Shown one piece after another: positions 44,984-56,711 of a DNA stretch of 64,000 nt. Every line of letters begins with the position of its first letter. The stretch's first letter is position 1. The notes below the pieces were generated by a model, which saw only the letters and a list, made by a program, of their open reading frames with translations, had not been told where the DNA came from and did not search any database. The DNA comes from Rhipidocladum racemiflorum (lineage: Eukaryota; Streptophyta; Magnoliopsida; Poales; Poaceae): NCBI GenBank assembly GCA_036346355.1, contig CM070572.1:10857001-10921000 (forward strand), given 5' to 3'. The position numbers and the translations under genes were made by a program.

Positions 44984-47861
44984 TGTCAGGAGCCGCCCAG
45001 ATCGCCCTCGAGTTGTTGGGTGAATAGTTGTTCCCATCGGATTTGGATCCTAGCAACCAATCACCGAGGTGATCCCGATGCTAATACCCAAGCCCAATGG
45101 AGATAACCCTACGAACATCCAAACGACTCGACAACAACCCCAGATTCCCCGGTATGCGACCCGAAACGCGCCCAGATCACCGTGATACCTAAACCAATAC
45201 GGTATCAATTCAATTTGCATAAAGGGGGCAACGAACCCGAAACCTTCCAAACCACACGCAAGCGAAACACACGGCACAAAGACGAACCCGACAACCACCG
45301 AACCAAGATTGAAACAACTCCAAAACTCTAAACTAGGCAAGAACGGGAAAAGACCAAGACTCAGAAAAGCGGAAATTTTGGCATGACCTTTCTAGATTCT
45401 ACTGACATCCACTCACAGACAAGGAAAACACAATGATATATATATGGAAAGTAAAAACAACAACCACCGCACTACAAAGAAGATTTCGACAGCTAAAGAA
45501 GACACAACGGAACCCGACATGCGCGTAAGCGTCCATTACCAAATCCAAAAGCCCATCGAAACGCCTATCTATACAACAAAAGAACCAACCAACGCATTTA
45601 ACAAAAGTAAAGCAAATCCCCGGAAGTGTTCTGCCTGAACACTCCGGCGTGACGACATCGCCAAGCCGCTACTCGGTGCCCCGCTGCTCACCGAGAGGCA
45701 GTATGGGCAGAACTCACACTCGCCATCCTGATCCTCACCTGAAAACCACGAAGCAGAAGCATGAGTACAAAAGGTACTCGCAAGACTTACCCGGGGTCCA
45801 TATATGACCGACTCCAAAGGATTATGCATTTAGTTGTAGCAAGGAGGAAGCTTAAGGTAAAAGTGCGGAAAAACATTAACATTTGTAGTATAATTGCGAC
45901 AATCGAACCAATTACAAGTTTAAAGCAGTTATAGACCGCACTTACTTCTAGTGTGAGATTGAAATTAACAACAATTAATGTAGAGCAATACATAACCCTT
46001 TTAAAGCTCAAGCCCAACTACGAACCACAAGTTCAAGTTATTTACTACGCAGAAGAAGTTCGGATCAAGCTTGCTCATATCCGAGAGCGCGGCAATTCGA
46101 ATCGCTTATTTAACCCTGCAGGGAAGCATTGATCGCACGACACTTACCACAAGGGCCTAGTGTCAACCCTCCCAATCATACCCAATCGCTGAAGCGTCCT
46201 CCTGTGGCCGAAAACCTAGCACCCTCGAGCAGCCCCAAGCCCGGCTGGCGCCGAGAGTCGGCCTAAGCCTCGCCCTCAACCACGTCCAACCACAGGAAGT
46301 TACGGTCCATCGATTCCGTATGAGAGAAAGAGTGGCTTACCGTACCATAATCGGGCATGCGACCAACCGGGGTGTGCTCAATCTTATTCCACTTACGGAT
46401 CGGTCCTTAATCGACACAGGACGGGCTACACATTTGAGTCTCCATACCCAAATGAACCAACTCCCGCCTTGGTCCACAATTCATTTCTTTCCAAAACCTT
46501 TCCCAATTCCAAGTCCAACATAATGTAACATGTGTGTAATAATAACAACCACAAGTGACAGAACCCTCCGTCACTTGGCCCGAACCCGACATCTAAGCAT
46601 GCTAAGCGTGGACTCATTATATTACCCATATTAGCTCCAAGGAAAATATTGAACAATTATCAACAAGTGGAAGTGTAACAATTAGGGTCTAGTCCTATCC
46701 CACAGTCAACTCCTAATGCAAAACGTAACTCATAATTTAGCAATTTATTCTCAAAAATACATTCATACGGGGTTCAAGATGCTTAGGTGCTTGCCTGATG
46801 CTTCTGCTGAGTCTCAAGAATAACAACCGCTCACCGTGATCACCCTCGATCGCGCCACTTCACCCTCCGTGAGCTGTTCTCTACGATATCAATGCACATG
46901 GAATGAGATGCATGCTATGCATATGGAGATGGAAGGACAATTAATGCAAAAAGGCAAGCACAATATTACATCCAAGTGGAGAAACAAGGTTAACACTACC
47001 CATCAATAGCCCACCCACCATTTAAAATGCTCAACACTAAACAAATCATCATCCTTATATCGCAACTAACTAGAACCCATAATCCCCTACCTACTAGACA
47101 CTCTATCAAACACATGGCATGCATTAAACACGAGCCCACCCATTTTACTCCAACCTAGATTGGTACTAATCCCAACATGTACAAAGTGATCTAGATAAGG
47201 ATTCTAGCATCCCATATGGTGGTTTAGCATCAACCAACATCCGCTAAACACAATCATCTACTAATCGAACTCAACCACTAATAGCACATCATTGGCATTT
47301 GATCGAACACCTAGCATCCACATTGCAACAACCACACCATAGCCCAAGCATGAGCACTCCCAAGCAACCAACATCCACATGGGCATTTCAACAAACACTT
47401 GCCATGCACCCAATTTGGAGCACTATTCCCAAACATACCTAACCCTAACCATGGCTATGGAGGTGGAGAGGAAGGAGAGAGAGAGGAGAGGAGGGAGGTG
47501 TTGTCGCTGCACCGAGGAAGGAAGGGGGTCGCCAGCGTGGAGGCGGCGGCGGCCGGTGGAGGCGGCCGACGGCGGAGGCGGAGCCGGCGGCGTCAGCCTT
47601 GTGATAGGGAGGGTGGCCGCTGAGCTGGCAGCCGGCCCGGCAGGGGAAAGGCGCCCGTGGCGTCGCCGCTGGGGGAGACCGAGGGAAAAGCGGCGTCGCC
47701 CAAGGAGGGGGGGGCTCGGGCTGGGCACGGGTGGGGAAATGGGGAGGGAAGAGAGAGAGAGAGAGGAGGGAGAGAGGAAAAGAAGTGGGGAAAAAGAAAT
47801 TGGGGAGGGAAAATTACCAACTTACCCTCATGACCATACACCAAGAACCAGGACCCTGACA
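44984..47861 (-). repeat. 5' LTR of the chromovirus-type element (2878 bp)
   Basis: Pairs with 37248-40137. Visible differences from that copy are largely one- or two-base indels beside C/G runs rather than C-to-T changes; see findings. Confidence 0.95.
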
Positions 47862-47866
47862 ATGAT

Positions 47867-48728
47867 ATGGTACAAGGAGCTTTCCGACCAATATTTTGCG
47901 ATGTTTATGCTTACCGGTTATTAGATTTATGTATCAAACATTGAATTGTTATATTGGATACATGTTGAGATCAATCTCTTCCCCTATTTTAGTTTAATGC
48001 TTCATTTGTATTAATTTATTATACGGTTCTTGCTTATTTCTCTGCACACAGAATAGCCTCTGTTGTTTGAAGTGATTAGGTGTTGTTTATTCATCATAAT
48101 TATGTTGTTCTGCACACCGAGCCCGATTGCCTTATTTTTCGTTACCTCTGTACATCCTATCTCAATTGCTATTGGTTACCTATTAGATCAGCCATTACTC
48201 TTAACCTTCTGGTTGTTCTTTTTATGTGTTTCTATGTTCACTTTTTCGCTTTAGACTTCCTATTATATTGATCTTAAGTCATGCTGTGTGCTTTAGGAAA
48301 GACCGTTGTTAGGGCGTTCCTTTAACATCGCTTGGTTCTGTACCAAGTCCAGTGAATAGCAAGGAAGTGCTACCCTAAATAAAGTTTTCGGTATAAAAGT
48401 TATAGCGTGATAGCACATGTAATGAAATGCTTTTCCTTCGGTTGTATAATTTCATCAATATGGCATTGTAGATAGTGAAGACATGCTTGCTCAAAGCAAC
48501 ATCTTCCTGCAGCGGCCTTGCCATTCTGCAAATTAGTTCTTCGTTGTCTAAAGAACATACTTAATTTAGGCATATTCCAATCTGCACATCTACCTACCTA
48601 CCACGATGCTAAGGTTTGCTTTGTTTTGTTGCTCCTCTAAAATTTGATTAGTGGAATGAACTTATAGCTTGCTGTTGTTAAGCATTCCATACTGCTATTA
48701 TCCATACTCTACTCTAGAATTTCTGTAC
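47867..48728. other. AT-rich host or pre-existing sequence between the two gypsy elements
   Basis: Lies between TSD ATGAT and TSD CCTAC (48729-48733). Sequences left of 37243 and right of 47866 would have been contiguous before insertion. No gene recognised. Confidence 0.55.
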
Positions 48729-48733
48729 CCTAC

Positions 48734-49354
48734 TGTTCGCGCGAAAAACGTGAAGCAGGGTCCTTAGCCTCGAACACACAAGACAAACGCCGGGTTTGCA
48801 GAGCGTGCCAGTCGATTTGACCTGAAATCGACAAGGTAGAATTTGTAATTTGATCGAAGCCGATGAACAAGGATCTATCGGCTTTTCGCTAGTCGGCAAG
48901 AACCGATTAGGAGATAACTAGATCAACCGGTTACAGTTGATCCGGATACAAGGTAAAATCGGCTTCGGGAAGGCGATGCGCAACAAAACGGCTAAATCAA
49001 ACCTGGGTGAAATCGGCTAAAATCAACAATCGGCGATGCGCAACTATGTTGATTCCGTCGACTTGCAGAGAGATCTATGAGGCTAAAACAATGTAAAAGA
49101 AAAGCTTGTAAAAGTAGATGTGTGTGTTGTTGGATTGATTTTTTTTTTCACTTGGCGCCCTCCCCCTTTTATAACACGCCTGACCGATCCGAGTTGTACA
49201 TGAATACGGTGTATTTATCCGTATCGGCCTTTTATCCGATTTCCTTTCCTTTAGAAACGGATTCTTTTTCCGAGCCGATTACCGATTCCTTTCTGTACGA
49301 TACTTCTTCTATTTTTAGACCGATTCCAATACATACCGAATTTTGGTGCAAACA
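48734..49354 (-). repeat. 3' LTR of the Tat-type element (621 bp)
   Basis: Pairs with 59496-60112. A polypurine tract (minus strand AAAAATGGGGGGCATA, 49355-49370) adjoins it. Confidence 0.95.
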
Positions 49355-49638
49355 TATGCCCCCCATTTTTGAAAGGTAACTTGTTATCTTTCAAAAATCC
49401 CTTCGTCTTTTCTGTGATCGGCTTGTTGTTTAGGATTCACCTTGGTAACTTCCCCCATTAATGGCGCCGCAATCTTCTCGGTGCGTTTTCAATGCAAAGA
49501 ATCGTTCGCTTTTCACCTTCTCACCGAGGTATAAATATGAAGCTCCCCCCTGCAGTCATTTTCACCCTGGCGTGCTCTCGTTAATCCTGAAATCGGCTTT
49601 CCTCCGCTTCAACCCTTCCTCTCATAGCATCGGCTGAA

Positions 49639-51110
49639 ATGGACGCATCTCAGGTACTTGTTCCGATCCCGAGATAGCGATCATCAAGATTTCCTAGGTC
49701 CTATAGGAACCATAGAACCCGAGCATCGTCATTGGAGATGAAATCCCTAGACTCCCTTTATCGGCTCCTGGTTACAACATCAACGAGTGGTCCAAAAGTT
49801 TTAGGTCTTGGCCGACAGCTCAAGGGCCGGAGGTCCCGGTACATTAGAGTATCGGCCCAAAAGAAAGCAGAGTGGGAAGGTATGGGCATCGCTGAGTGTA
49901 TCCCCTGTCCTTAGCTGCCCCGAGCCCAACGAATCTTTAGTAGTAGCCGCTGCTATTTTTGGTCGGACTCTTTTAACGCCTTCTTTTTCCCAACCGGTCC
50001 CATCGGCCCAACCCTTTTAGATATGGCTGAATTATCTTTGTCTTAGGCCTGATGGAGAACAAATATCGGCTTTTAGTGGGAAACCTCGGTACAAATTGAC
50101 CAGAAAAAGGGAGAAGGTTGGTCCGTATACATCCAAAATAACAACAAAGTAACCGCCCTGTATCGGATGAAGAACACGTAGCCTTTATCAACTTATGGTT
50201 AGACCGATTCCTTTCGTGGCGCTTCCCTAGGACCAACCTGTGTCTATCAATTTATGTCGAGCAACTAGTTATGGGTCGTCGGCTATCTTTAGGAAATCCT
50301 TGTCGGGCGCCAGATACCATATGATGCATATCATCAGAGTCGGCTTTTATCGCAATGGTTCCTATGTCGCTTCGTAATGTTGGCGGCCCTCTTTGGTTTA
50401 TCCAGATTTGGCTTTATCGCGTTTTTGGCCGCCTCATTATCCCGGACCCTTCTAAGAATCGGCTTTCCCAACGGAAGACTTTCCTGAGGGTGCCGTCCTC
50501 GTATTCCAACCTAGCCGATCCTCAGTGAAAAAATTTACCATGTGTTCATCCGATGAACAAAAATCTCTTCTCACGGCTTCCATAAATACTTGTCCTTTTT
50601 CTTGCATCTTAACCAAGCCTCTTTCAACCGTAGAGATTTCTTTTCATACAACCAATTAGCCGATCTCCCGTGGCCTTCTTTTCTTCGTTTAAACTCGATG
50701 ACTCCCTAATGCCCCAATCCACTCTCGATCCGCTTCCCCTGCTAATTTCTCCTTGCATCCTTCACGTCGGCTTAAGTACTCAAAGCAGAACATTTCACCG
50801 ACCTATGAATTCTATCATCCTTCGCTTTATGCACGCCACCGGTTTTGGACAAACCATTCCTTGCTTTCCTTTGCTTAGGATGATTAAACCACGAAACAAA
50901 GTAACCAACTCTCATGCGGCGGATCTTATTATTGAGCTAGCCGATGAACTCCATGTGGTAGACTTGCCATTCCTCGTGTTAAACACACGTCGATCGGGCC
51001 AATTTACCACATGGTGGGCTTCCATAGTGAGGCACTTTTATGGAGGCGTACTATTCCCGAGGTCCCGTCCTCTTTTCTTCCTCAAGCTTTCGAGAGCCGA
51101 CTGAGACCGT
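49639..51110 (+). pseudogene. Plant-mobile-domain-like remnant, antisense to the Tat-type element
   Basis: Plus strand starts ATGGACGCATCTCAGG at 49639 and reads in pieces. LRPDGEQISAFSGKPRYKL appears near 50045-50100, and DEEHVAFINLWLDRFLS near 50168-50218. These resemble the plant mobile domain ('aminotransferase-like', MAIN/MAIL family) found in hosts and in some TEs. Stops and shifts are frequent. Similar extra frames opposite to gag-pol are known from Tat elements. The identification is from recall. Confidence 0.5.
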
Positions 51111-51644
51111 CATTGGTCTAGCTCGAGTTCGAGCGATGCTAACTCGTCTTTAGAGGTATTTTCATTTTGATATTTTATTAGAATAAGATTTTCATCGGCT
51201 TAACCATATTTTTACCCTTTTCGCACCAGCAAGAGATCAACCCAGCCGCAAGCCGCATCGGCCGACGATCGCTTAAAACGGCAAAGGTCATCGACCCTCT
51301 TGCCGGTTTATCTTCCGCACGCGTTGGGGTCAATAGCCCATCACTGCCTGGATCTTGCCGCCCAAATGCACCAAAAGTACGTCAATTACTCGCACTTCTT
51401 TTGTAGGCGAAGTCTTCATGCTTGCCGTCGGCTAACCCCATGTTTATAATTTTTCGTGAGAAGAAGAGCCGTAGAGTCGTCATCGTTTATCCCCAAAACC
51501 TGCGGGTCGTGATGCAGCAGCATCCCCGACTGGATCGGCTACTGCGGTTAGCTCCGATCCTTATCTTGACCCTTGTTTTTGTTTCTTATCTTATCGTAAC
51601 GCATCTTATCGCAACGCATTCCTCAGGAAACCCCTTCCGTTCAG

Positions 51645-52426
51645 TTGTTAGAAGCCGATGCAGAGAAGACCCAGACGGACGTGGTTATCTTACCAGCTTT
51701 GGCTCCTGCTCCGCCATCCGCTTCGTCACCTCCAAAACCTATTCCTGGACCGGCCCCGTCGATGGACTTAGCCGATCTTTTAGGCTTTTCCTTGGACGAG
51801 CTTGACGACCCAGAGATTGTGGCCACCGACGACTATCCAGCCGACATTCAACGTATTATTGCTGCCTCTGCGCCAGCATCTGGCCGCCATCGCTGAACCG
51901 GTATGCAAGAGCGTCTCAATCGTCTTTTTGATGAAGTGTTGCAGCGGAAGCAGCTCTCTTGGCCAATACACAACCTCTCGCGAATGCTATGGCGGCCGTG
52001 CAAGCCGATCTTCCTCCTGCTGCTATGAATGCACTGCTAGAGGTATGTCAATTGGACACTCGTCGGCAGGACGTGGCATCGGCCAAGCTGAGGGTTGAAC
52101 AGAGAAAAACCCAACAAGCCGACCAAGAGATCTTGGACAAGCTCATAGCAGATGCCAAGTCTCGAAAGAGTGCATTTGACCAAGGTATCATGCGGCAGAA
52201 ATCGGCCAAGAGCAGGCTCAAGAGCTGGAGTCGACCAAGATCAAGCTTGAAGAACAGCTTGGCCTTGGTCACAAAAGAACTAGCAGAATGCCGATTGGTA
52301 TTACATGACTCTACATCTTCACCGCCGCCCAAAGGAGGAAGATTGGCGAGGTCTTCGCACAAGTCAAGACTCGATCCAACTAAAATAGTCCCGATTCCGG
52401 CGATGCAAGGGCTGATCAACAATTGA
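51645..52426 (+). pseudogene. C-terminal, charged coiled-coil-like part of the antisense reading frame
   Basis: Two overlapping plus-strand pieces (51645-51896 and 51959-52426). They read PSMDLADLLGFSLDELDDPE, then AVQADLPPAAMNALLEV, AKLRVEQRKTQQADQEILDK and LIADAKSRKSAFD. The second is Glu/Lys/Gln-rich and likely helical. It follows the mobile-domain-like part in the same direction, so both are likely one former gene. Confidence 0.5.
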
Positions 52427-52654
52427 TTGATAGTGTCCAGGCTACCATTGGTAGGGCGGCGGCACTATCGGCTTTGGGAGCCCACTTGCCTGGTTCTCGA
52501 CTTCCTTGAAGGCAACTCTTGAACTTGGTCAGACGGCCATGTAGCCGATTTTTGTAAACTGGTGGTTGAATGTTTGACTGACTTGGTCGGCTGTAGGACC
52601 GATTTTATATGCATGTGTTCTTGTAATCGATCTTTACTGTTCTTCTTTATGTAG

Positions 52655-53950
52655 TTATGACCCGACCCATATGCTTGGGTAATACGCCTTTAGATATTTC
52701 CCATTGATTGCCTTAGGTAGGACGAACCCGTCTAAGGTTTCCAATATATATGAATTTCCGTCAATCGGTCGATTGATCTTATAAGGTCCTTCCCATGTTG
52801 GAGACCATTTGCCGAATCGATTATCTTTAGACCCGATTGGCAACACGGTTTTCCACACCAAATCGGCTTGATTAAATGACTTAAAAATCACCTTTTTATT
52901 ATACGATCTGGCAACCCTCTCCTTATTCCTTTTAAGCCGATCTAGCGTGATCACCTTAGTTCACCCAAATCATCTAGATTGTCAAGCATCGCCTGCTGGT
53001 ATTCATCTCACGATACCTTATCTTGCTCGTATAGCCTTCTTGAGCCGATGTTGATCTCTACTGTAAAACAACTTCTTGTCCATATACCAACCTAAAAGGT
53101 GATAATTTAGTTGATCCGTCTTTGGGACGATAAGCCCACAAAGCTTCCGATAGCGTTGTATGCCAATTTCTTGGTTTTTCTTCGATTTTTCTTTTTATTA
53201 ATTTTATTAATGTCTTGTTTGATGACTCGGCCTGTCCATTGGCCTGAGCGTAATAAGGGGAAGAGTTTAGTAATTTTATCCCAAAACTTTTCGAAAAACC
53301 TTTGAACTCGTTAGACATGAACACAGTCCCTTGATCGGTAGTAATTGTCTGTGGAATCCCAAACCGATGGATGATGTGTTCATTTACGAAATCGATTAGC
53401 TCCCTGCTAGTAACCTTCTTGAGTGGTACAGCCTCAACCCACTTCGAGAAATAATCCGTGGTCATGAGGATGAACTTATGTCCTTTGCTGGATGACGGAA
53501 ATATTTGGCCGATTATGTCTATACCCCATCCCCTAAACGGCCAAGGCTTGATGATCGGGTGTAAAGCCGATGCTGGCGCTGCCTGTATGTTACCAAACTT
53601 TTGGCATGTTTGGCATCCCTTGTAGTATTTGAAGCAGTCTTCTAACATTGTCGGCCAAAAATATCCCGTTCGTCTCAGTACCCATTTCATTTTATGGGCC
53701 GATTGATGTGACCCACAAATTCCTTCATGGACTTCTCCCATTGCTATTTTGGCTTCTTCAATCCCCAGGCATCTTAGCAATAAGCCTTCCAAGGTCCGAA
53801 AGTATAATACCCCTTCCAGTAGAACATATTTGAGTGCTTTACGCCTGACCTTCCTTTCGATCGGCTTAGATGGGTCTGATAAATAATCATGTATTTCTTT
53901 TCTCCAGTCGACAGGGTGGACACATAGAATCGGCCAAACGTTTAACTCGA
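52655..53950 (-). pseudogene. Integrase region of the Tat-type element
   Basis: The minus-strand open piece 53058-54203 contains the zinc-binding HQSAHKMKWVLRRTGYFWPT ... CQTCQKFG, the catalytic region GWGIDIIGQIFPSS, TTDQGTVFMSNEF and QAESSNKTLIKLI. The second piece (52655-52954) carries RYNKK-like ARSYNKKV and WEGPYKINRP of the C-terminal domain. A stop or shift separates them. Confidence 0.92.
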
Positions 53951-54203
53951 TTGGTTCCTGTCGGCTTTCAATCTTGTAACCTGATGCACATTGTGCCATT
54001 TGATTTGCTTTGCCATTAGCTTCCCTGGGGATATGTTCAATGGAAAATGTGGTGAACGTCTCGATAATCTGGAGGCATTGCCGCAAATATTGGGTTAGCG
54101 CATCATCATTGCATCGGTATCCACCTTTGACTTGTTGTACGATTAACATGGAGTCACCGAAAGCTTCAACGTCTTTTACCCCGATGTCGTCCAAGAATCG
54201 CAC
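53951..54203 (-). pseudogene. Second (archaeal-type) RNase H of the Tat-type element, remnant
   Basis: Minus-strand VEAFGDSMLIVQQVKGGYRC and FTTFSIEHIPREANGKANQM, matching the C-terminal part of the extra RNase H just upstream of integrase in the Tat lineage. Its N-terminal part continues out of frame above 54203. Confidence 0.78.
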
Positions 54204-55010
54204 CCTCTTAGCAATGCTTTATATTCGCTTGATTATTCGAGCATCGGTCATCCAACCGATACATGAAGTTGTACTCTGTCCTTTAGGTGAAATCAACACT
54301 ATACCGATGCCCTCACCTTCTTGGCAAACGGACGGTCAAAATATAATCGCCAAGGAGCTACATCGATCGATCCTGTTAATGTCTCACTTCCTGCGATAAA
54401 ATCGCCATCGCCGCCCTTTTACAGATTTAGCCGATTCATATGTCGTCGAACTTCGGTCAAGGCGTCGCCCATTTACCAAGCCTACCTCGCAAAATCGGTG
54501 CAGATAGTATGTATTTGATTATATCGGCTTTGCAGACTATGACGATCTCGATGTTACATATAATGCCTTAACTTAGTACAAGCAAAATACAAAGATAGGC
54601 ATAATTTTTCTACTAGGGGATACCTGGTTTCTGCGTCTAAAAGACGTCGGCTTAAATAAAATATCGCCCGCTCTTTCCCATCGGCTTCTGTGTCAAGATC
54701 GCTCCTATTGTGTCTCCTTCACCGATATATATAGTCCGAAAGGTATGCCATGTTTTGGTGCGGTTAACACCGTGGGCTCATCGATAACCTTTTATGTCGT
54801 CGAAGGCCTTTTGCTGATCAGTTCCCCATTTGAACTCTTGGTTGTCTTTAATTTTTAGCGAGGGTGAAGGCAGAATACGTCTGACAAGTTCGAGATAAAA
54901 CGTCGCAAGTAGTTGATTTTCCCTATCAATACTTGTAACTCCTTTTGCTTGTCGGCGGTTTAGTATCGGCTATAGCTTTTACTTTGGCTTGGTTTACTTC
55001 AATTCCTCCT
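54204..55010 (-). pseudogene. RT thumb, RNase H region of the Tat-type element, broken
   Basis: No long frame, but it lies between RT and the second RNase H and must hold the canonical RNase H. Short recognisable pieces are scattered among stops. Confidence 0.55.
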
Positions 55011-55841
55011 TCATGCAATCAGTAAACCCAAGAAATTGTCCAAATTGACATCTGGCAAGGCGCATTTGAGAGGGTTCATTTTTAACCCATGCAACCTTGT
55101 GCTTTCGAACATCTTTTCCAGATCGGCTAAATGTTGCCAGTCGTCTTTGGACTTTACCACCACATCATCGATGTATATTTCCACAGTATTGCCGATCAGG
55201 TTATGGAAAATATGATTCATAGCGCGCTGATAAGTGGCGCCGGCATTTTTCAACCCGAAGGTCATAACCTTCCACTCGTATAGCCCTAAAGCGCCTGGGC
55301 ATCTGAAAGCCGTTTTATGTATATCGGCTTCGGCCATGAATATCTGATTATATCCGGCGTTTCCGTCCAAAAAACTTATGATTTTATTTCCGGATGCAGC
55401 ATCGATAAGCATATCGGCTATGGGCATCGGGTACTCGTCTTTTGGCGTAGCTTTGTTCAAGTCTCTAAAATCGACACATACCCTAAGTTTGCCGTTTTTC
55501 TTCTTCACAGGGACGATGTTTGAGACCCACTCAGCGTATCGGCAAGGCCGGATAAATTTTGCCTCTAGCAATCGTCCTACTTCTTCCTTTATAGCGTCAT
55601 ACAACGTAGGATTAAACCGCCTAGGGTACTGTTTGAACGGCCGATACCCAGGTTTTACAGGTAGCCGATGTTCAACTAGCTGTCGGCTTAAACCTGGCAT
55701 CTCATAATACTCCCACGCAAAGCAATCCTTATATTCCTTGAGTATTTCGACCAACTTTGCTTTATAACTGGGTTCTAATTTAGCACTTACAAACGTTGGT
55801 CTTTTGCTATCCCCTTCCCCAATATCGATCTCTTCAAGCAA
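55011..55841 (-). pseudogene. Reverse transcriptase of the Tat-type element
   Basis: Continuous minus-strand frame of 276 codons. It includes LVEHRLPVKPGYRPFKQYPR, LEAKFIRPCRYAEWVSNIVP, KLRVCVDFRDLNKATPKDEY, the catalytic YIDDVVVKSKD and MNPLKCAL. It ends with a stop after LDNFLGLLIA, just where FLG-type sequence normally leads into RNase H. Confidence 0.94.
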
Positions 55842-55859
55842 ATCGAAGTAAATCCTAAC

Positions 55860-56670
55860 CCCTTTCTTTCTTCTTCAAAATCTTCAACAAACTTCTTCAG
55901 ATTCTTCCCGCCGATAGCTCCTTGCTTTTCCTGCAGCTTTGCTATTGTCTTGCGCTCCATCTTCTTATCACTTCGTTTGTCCGATCAAACGTATTGGGTT
56001 TAACGCTGATCGGCTTGAATCCTGATTTCTCAACACAGATAAAATCGCAATTGTCCAAAGCTTTTCCTGATATGCATTCGACTTCTTCGTGTGGCCAATT
56101 GGTGTCGTGGCTAGCCATGGCGATATGAGCCGATGTGTCGGTGATGCGACTTCTCTTGTATCATCGTTCCACCGCACCAATTTACGGTGCATAGTTGATG
56201 GTATACAACGATTAGCATGGATCCGATCCGCCCAAGGAGTACGCTGTAATTGCCTTTAGCTTCAATCACGAAAAACGCAGTCGGCAAAGTTTTATTACCG
56301 ACTGTCAGTTCCGACACCATTACGCCTTTAGCCTCAGTTGGGTCTCCGGTGAAGTCATTTAGCACCAGGTTGGTCTTGATTAAGTCTTCATCGGCTTTTC
56401 CCAATTTTCTCGAAAGTACTTAACGGCATCAGTTGACTGTCGCCCGCCATCGACCAACATACGGGATATTGGTCGCCATTAATGTATCCTTTTAGATACA
56501 ATGGTTTCAAATGCCGATGCATGTCTTGTGGTTTTTCAAACACAAAGGCCTGGTGCTCCGAGGCACAATTGGGCGAACACTTCTTCACCGACTCTTCGGT
56601 CCTGAACTCAGCAGGTAAAGTGAATACCATTTTTATATCCATTGGTGGCTTATCATCTCGGATCATCGTA
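55860..56670 (-). pseudogene. Protease region of the Tat-type element
   Basis: Minus-strand pieces 56388-56666 and 56111-56404 include FVFEKPQDMHRHLKPLYLKG, MPLSTFEKIGKS and VMVSELTVGNKTLPTAFFVI, typical of the aspartic protease stretch preceding RT in Tat elements. The catalytic DxG motif is disrupted between frames. Confidence 0.75.
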
Positions 56671-56711
56671 GAACTGGATTCGATCGATTGATCTGAATCA
56701 CTATCGATCTT

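Larger units (their letters stand above)
37248..47861 (-). mobile_element. Ty3/gypsy LTR retrotransposon, chromovirus type (10,614 bp, TSD ATGAT)
   Basis: The element reads on the minus strand. Both LTRs have TG...CA ends and the flanking 5-bp duplication ATGAT is perfect (37243-37247 and 47862-47866). Structural parts in sense order are 5' LTR (44984-47861), primer-binding site, gag, protease, RT, RNase H, integrase, chromodomain, polypurine tract and 3' LTR (37248-40137). RT precedes integrase, which defines Ty3/gypsy; the chromodomain places it among chromoviruses, and the long LTRs suggest the Tekay/Del group. The coding region is short (4.85 kb) and broken by many small shifts, so it is not autonomous as written. 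Exact family not determined. Confidence 0.95.
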
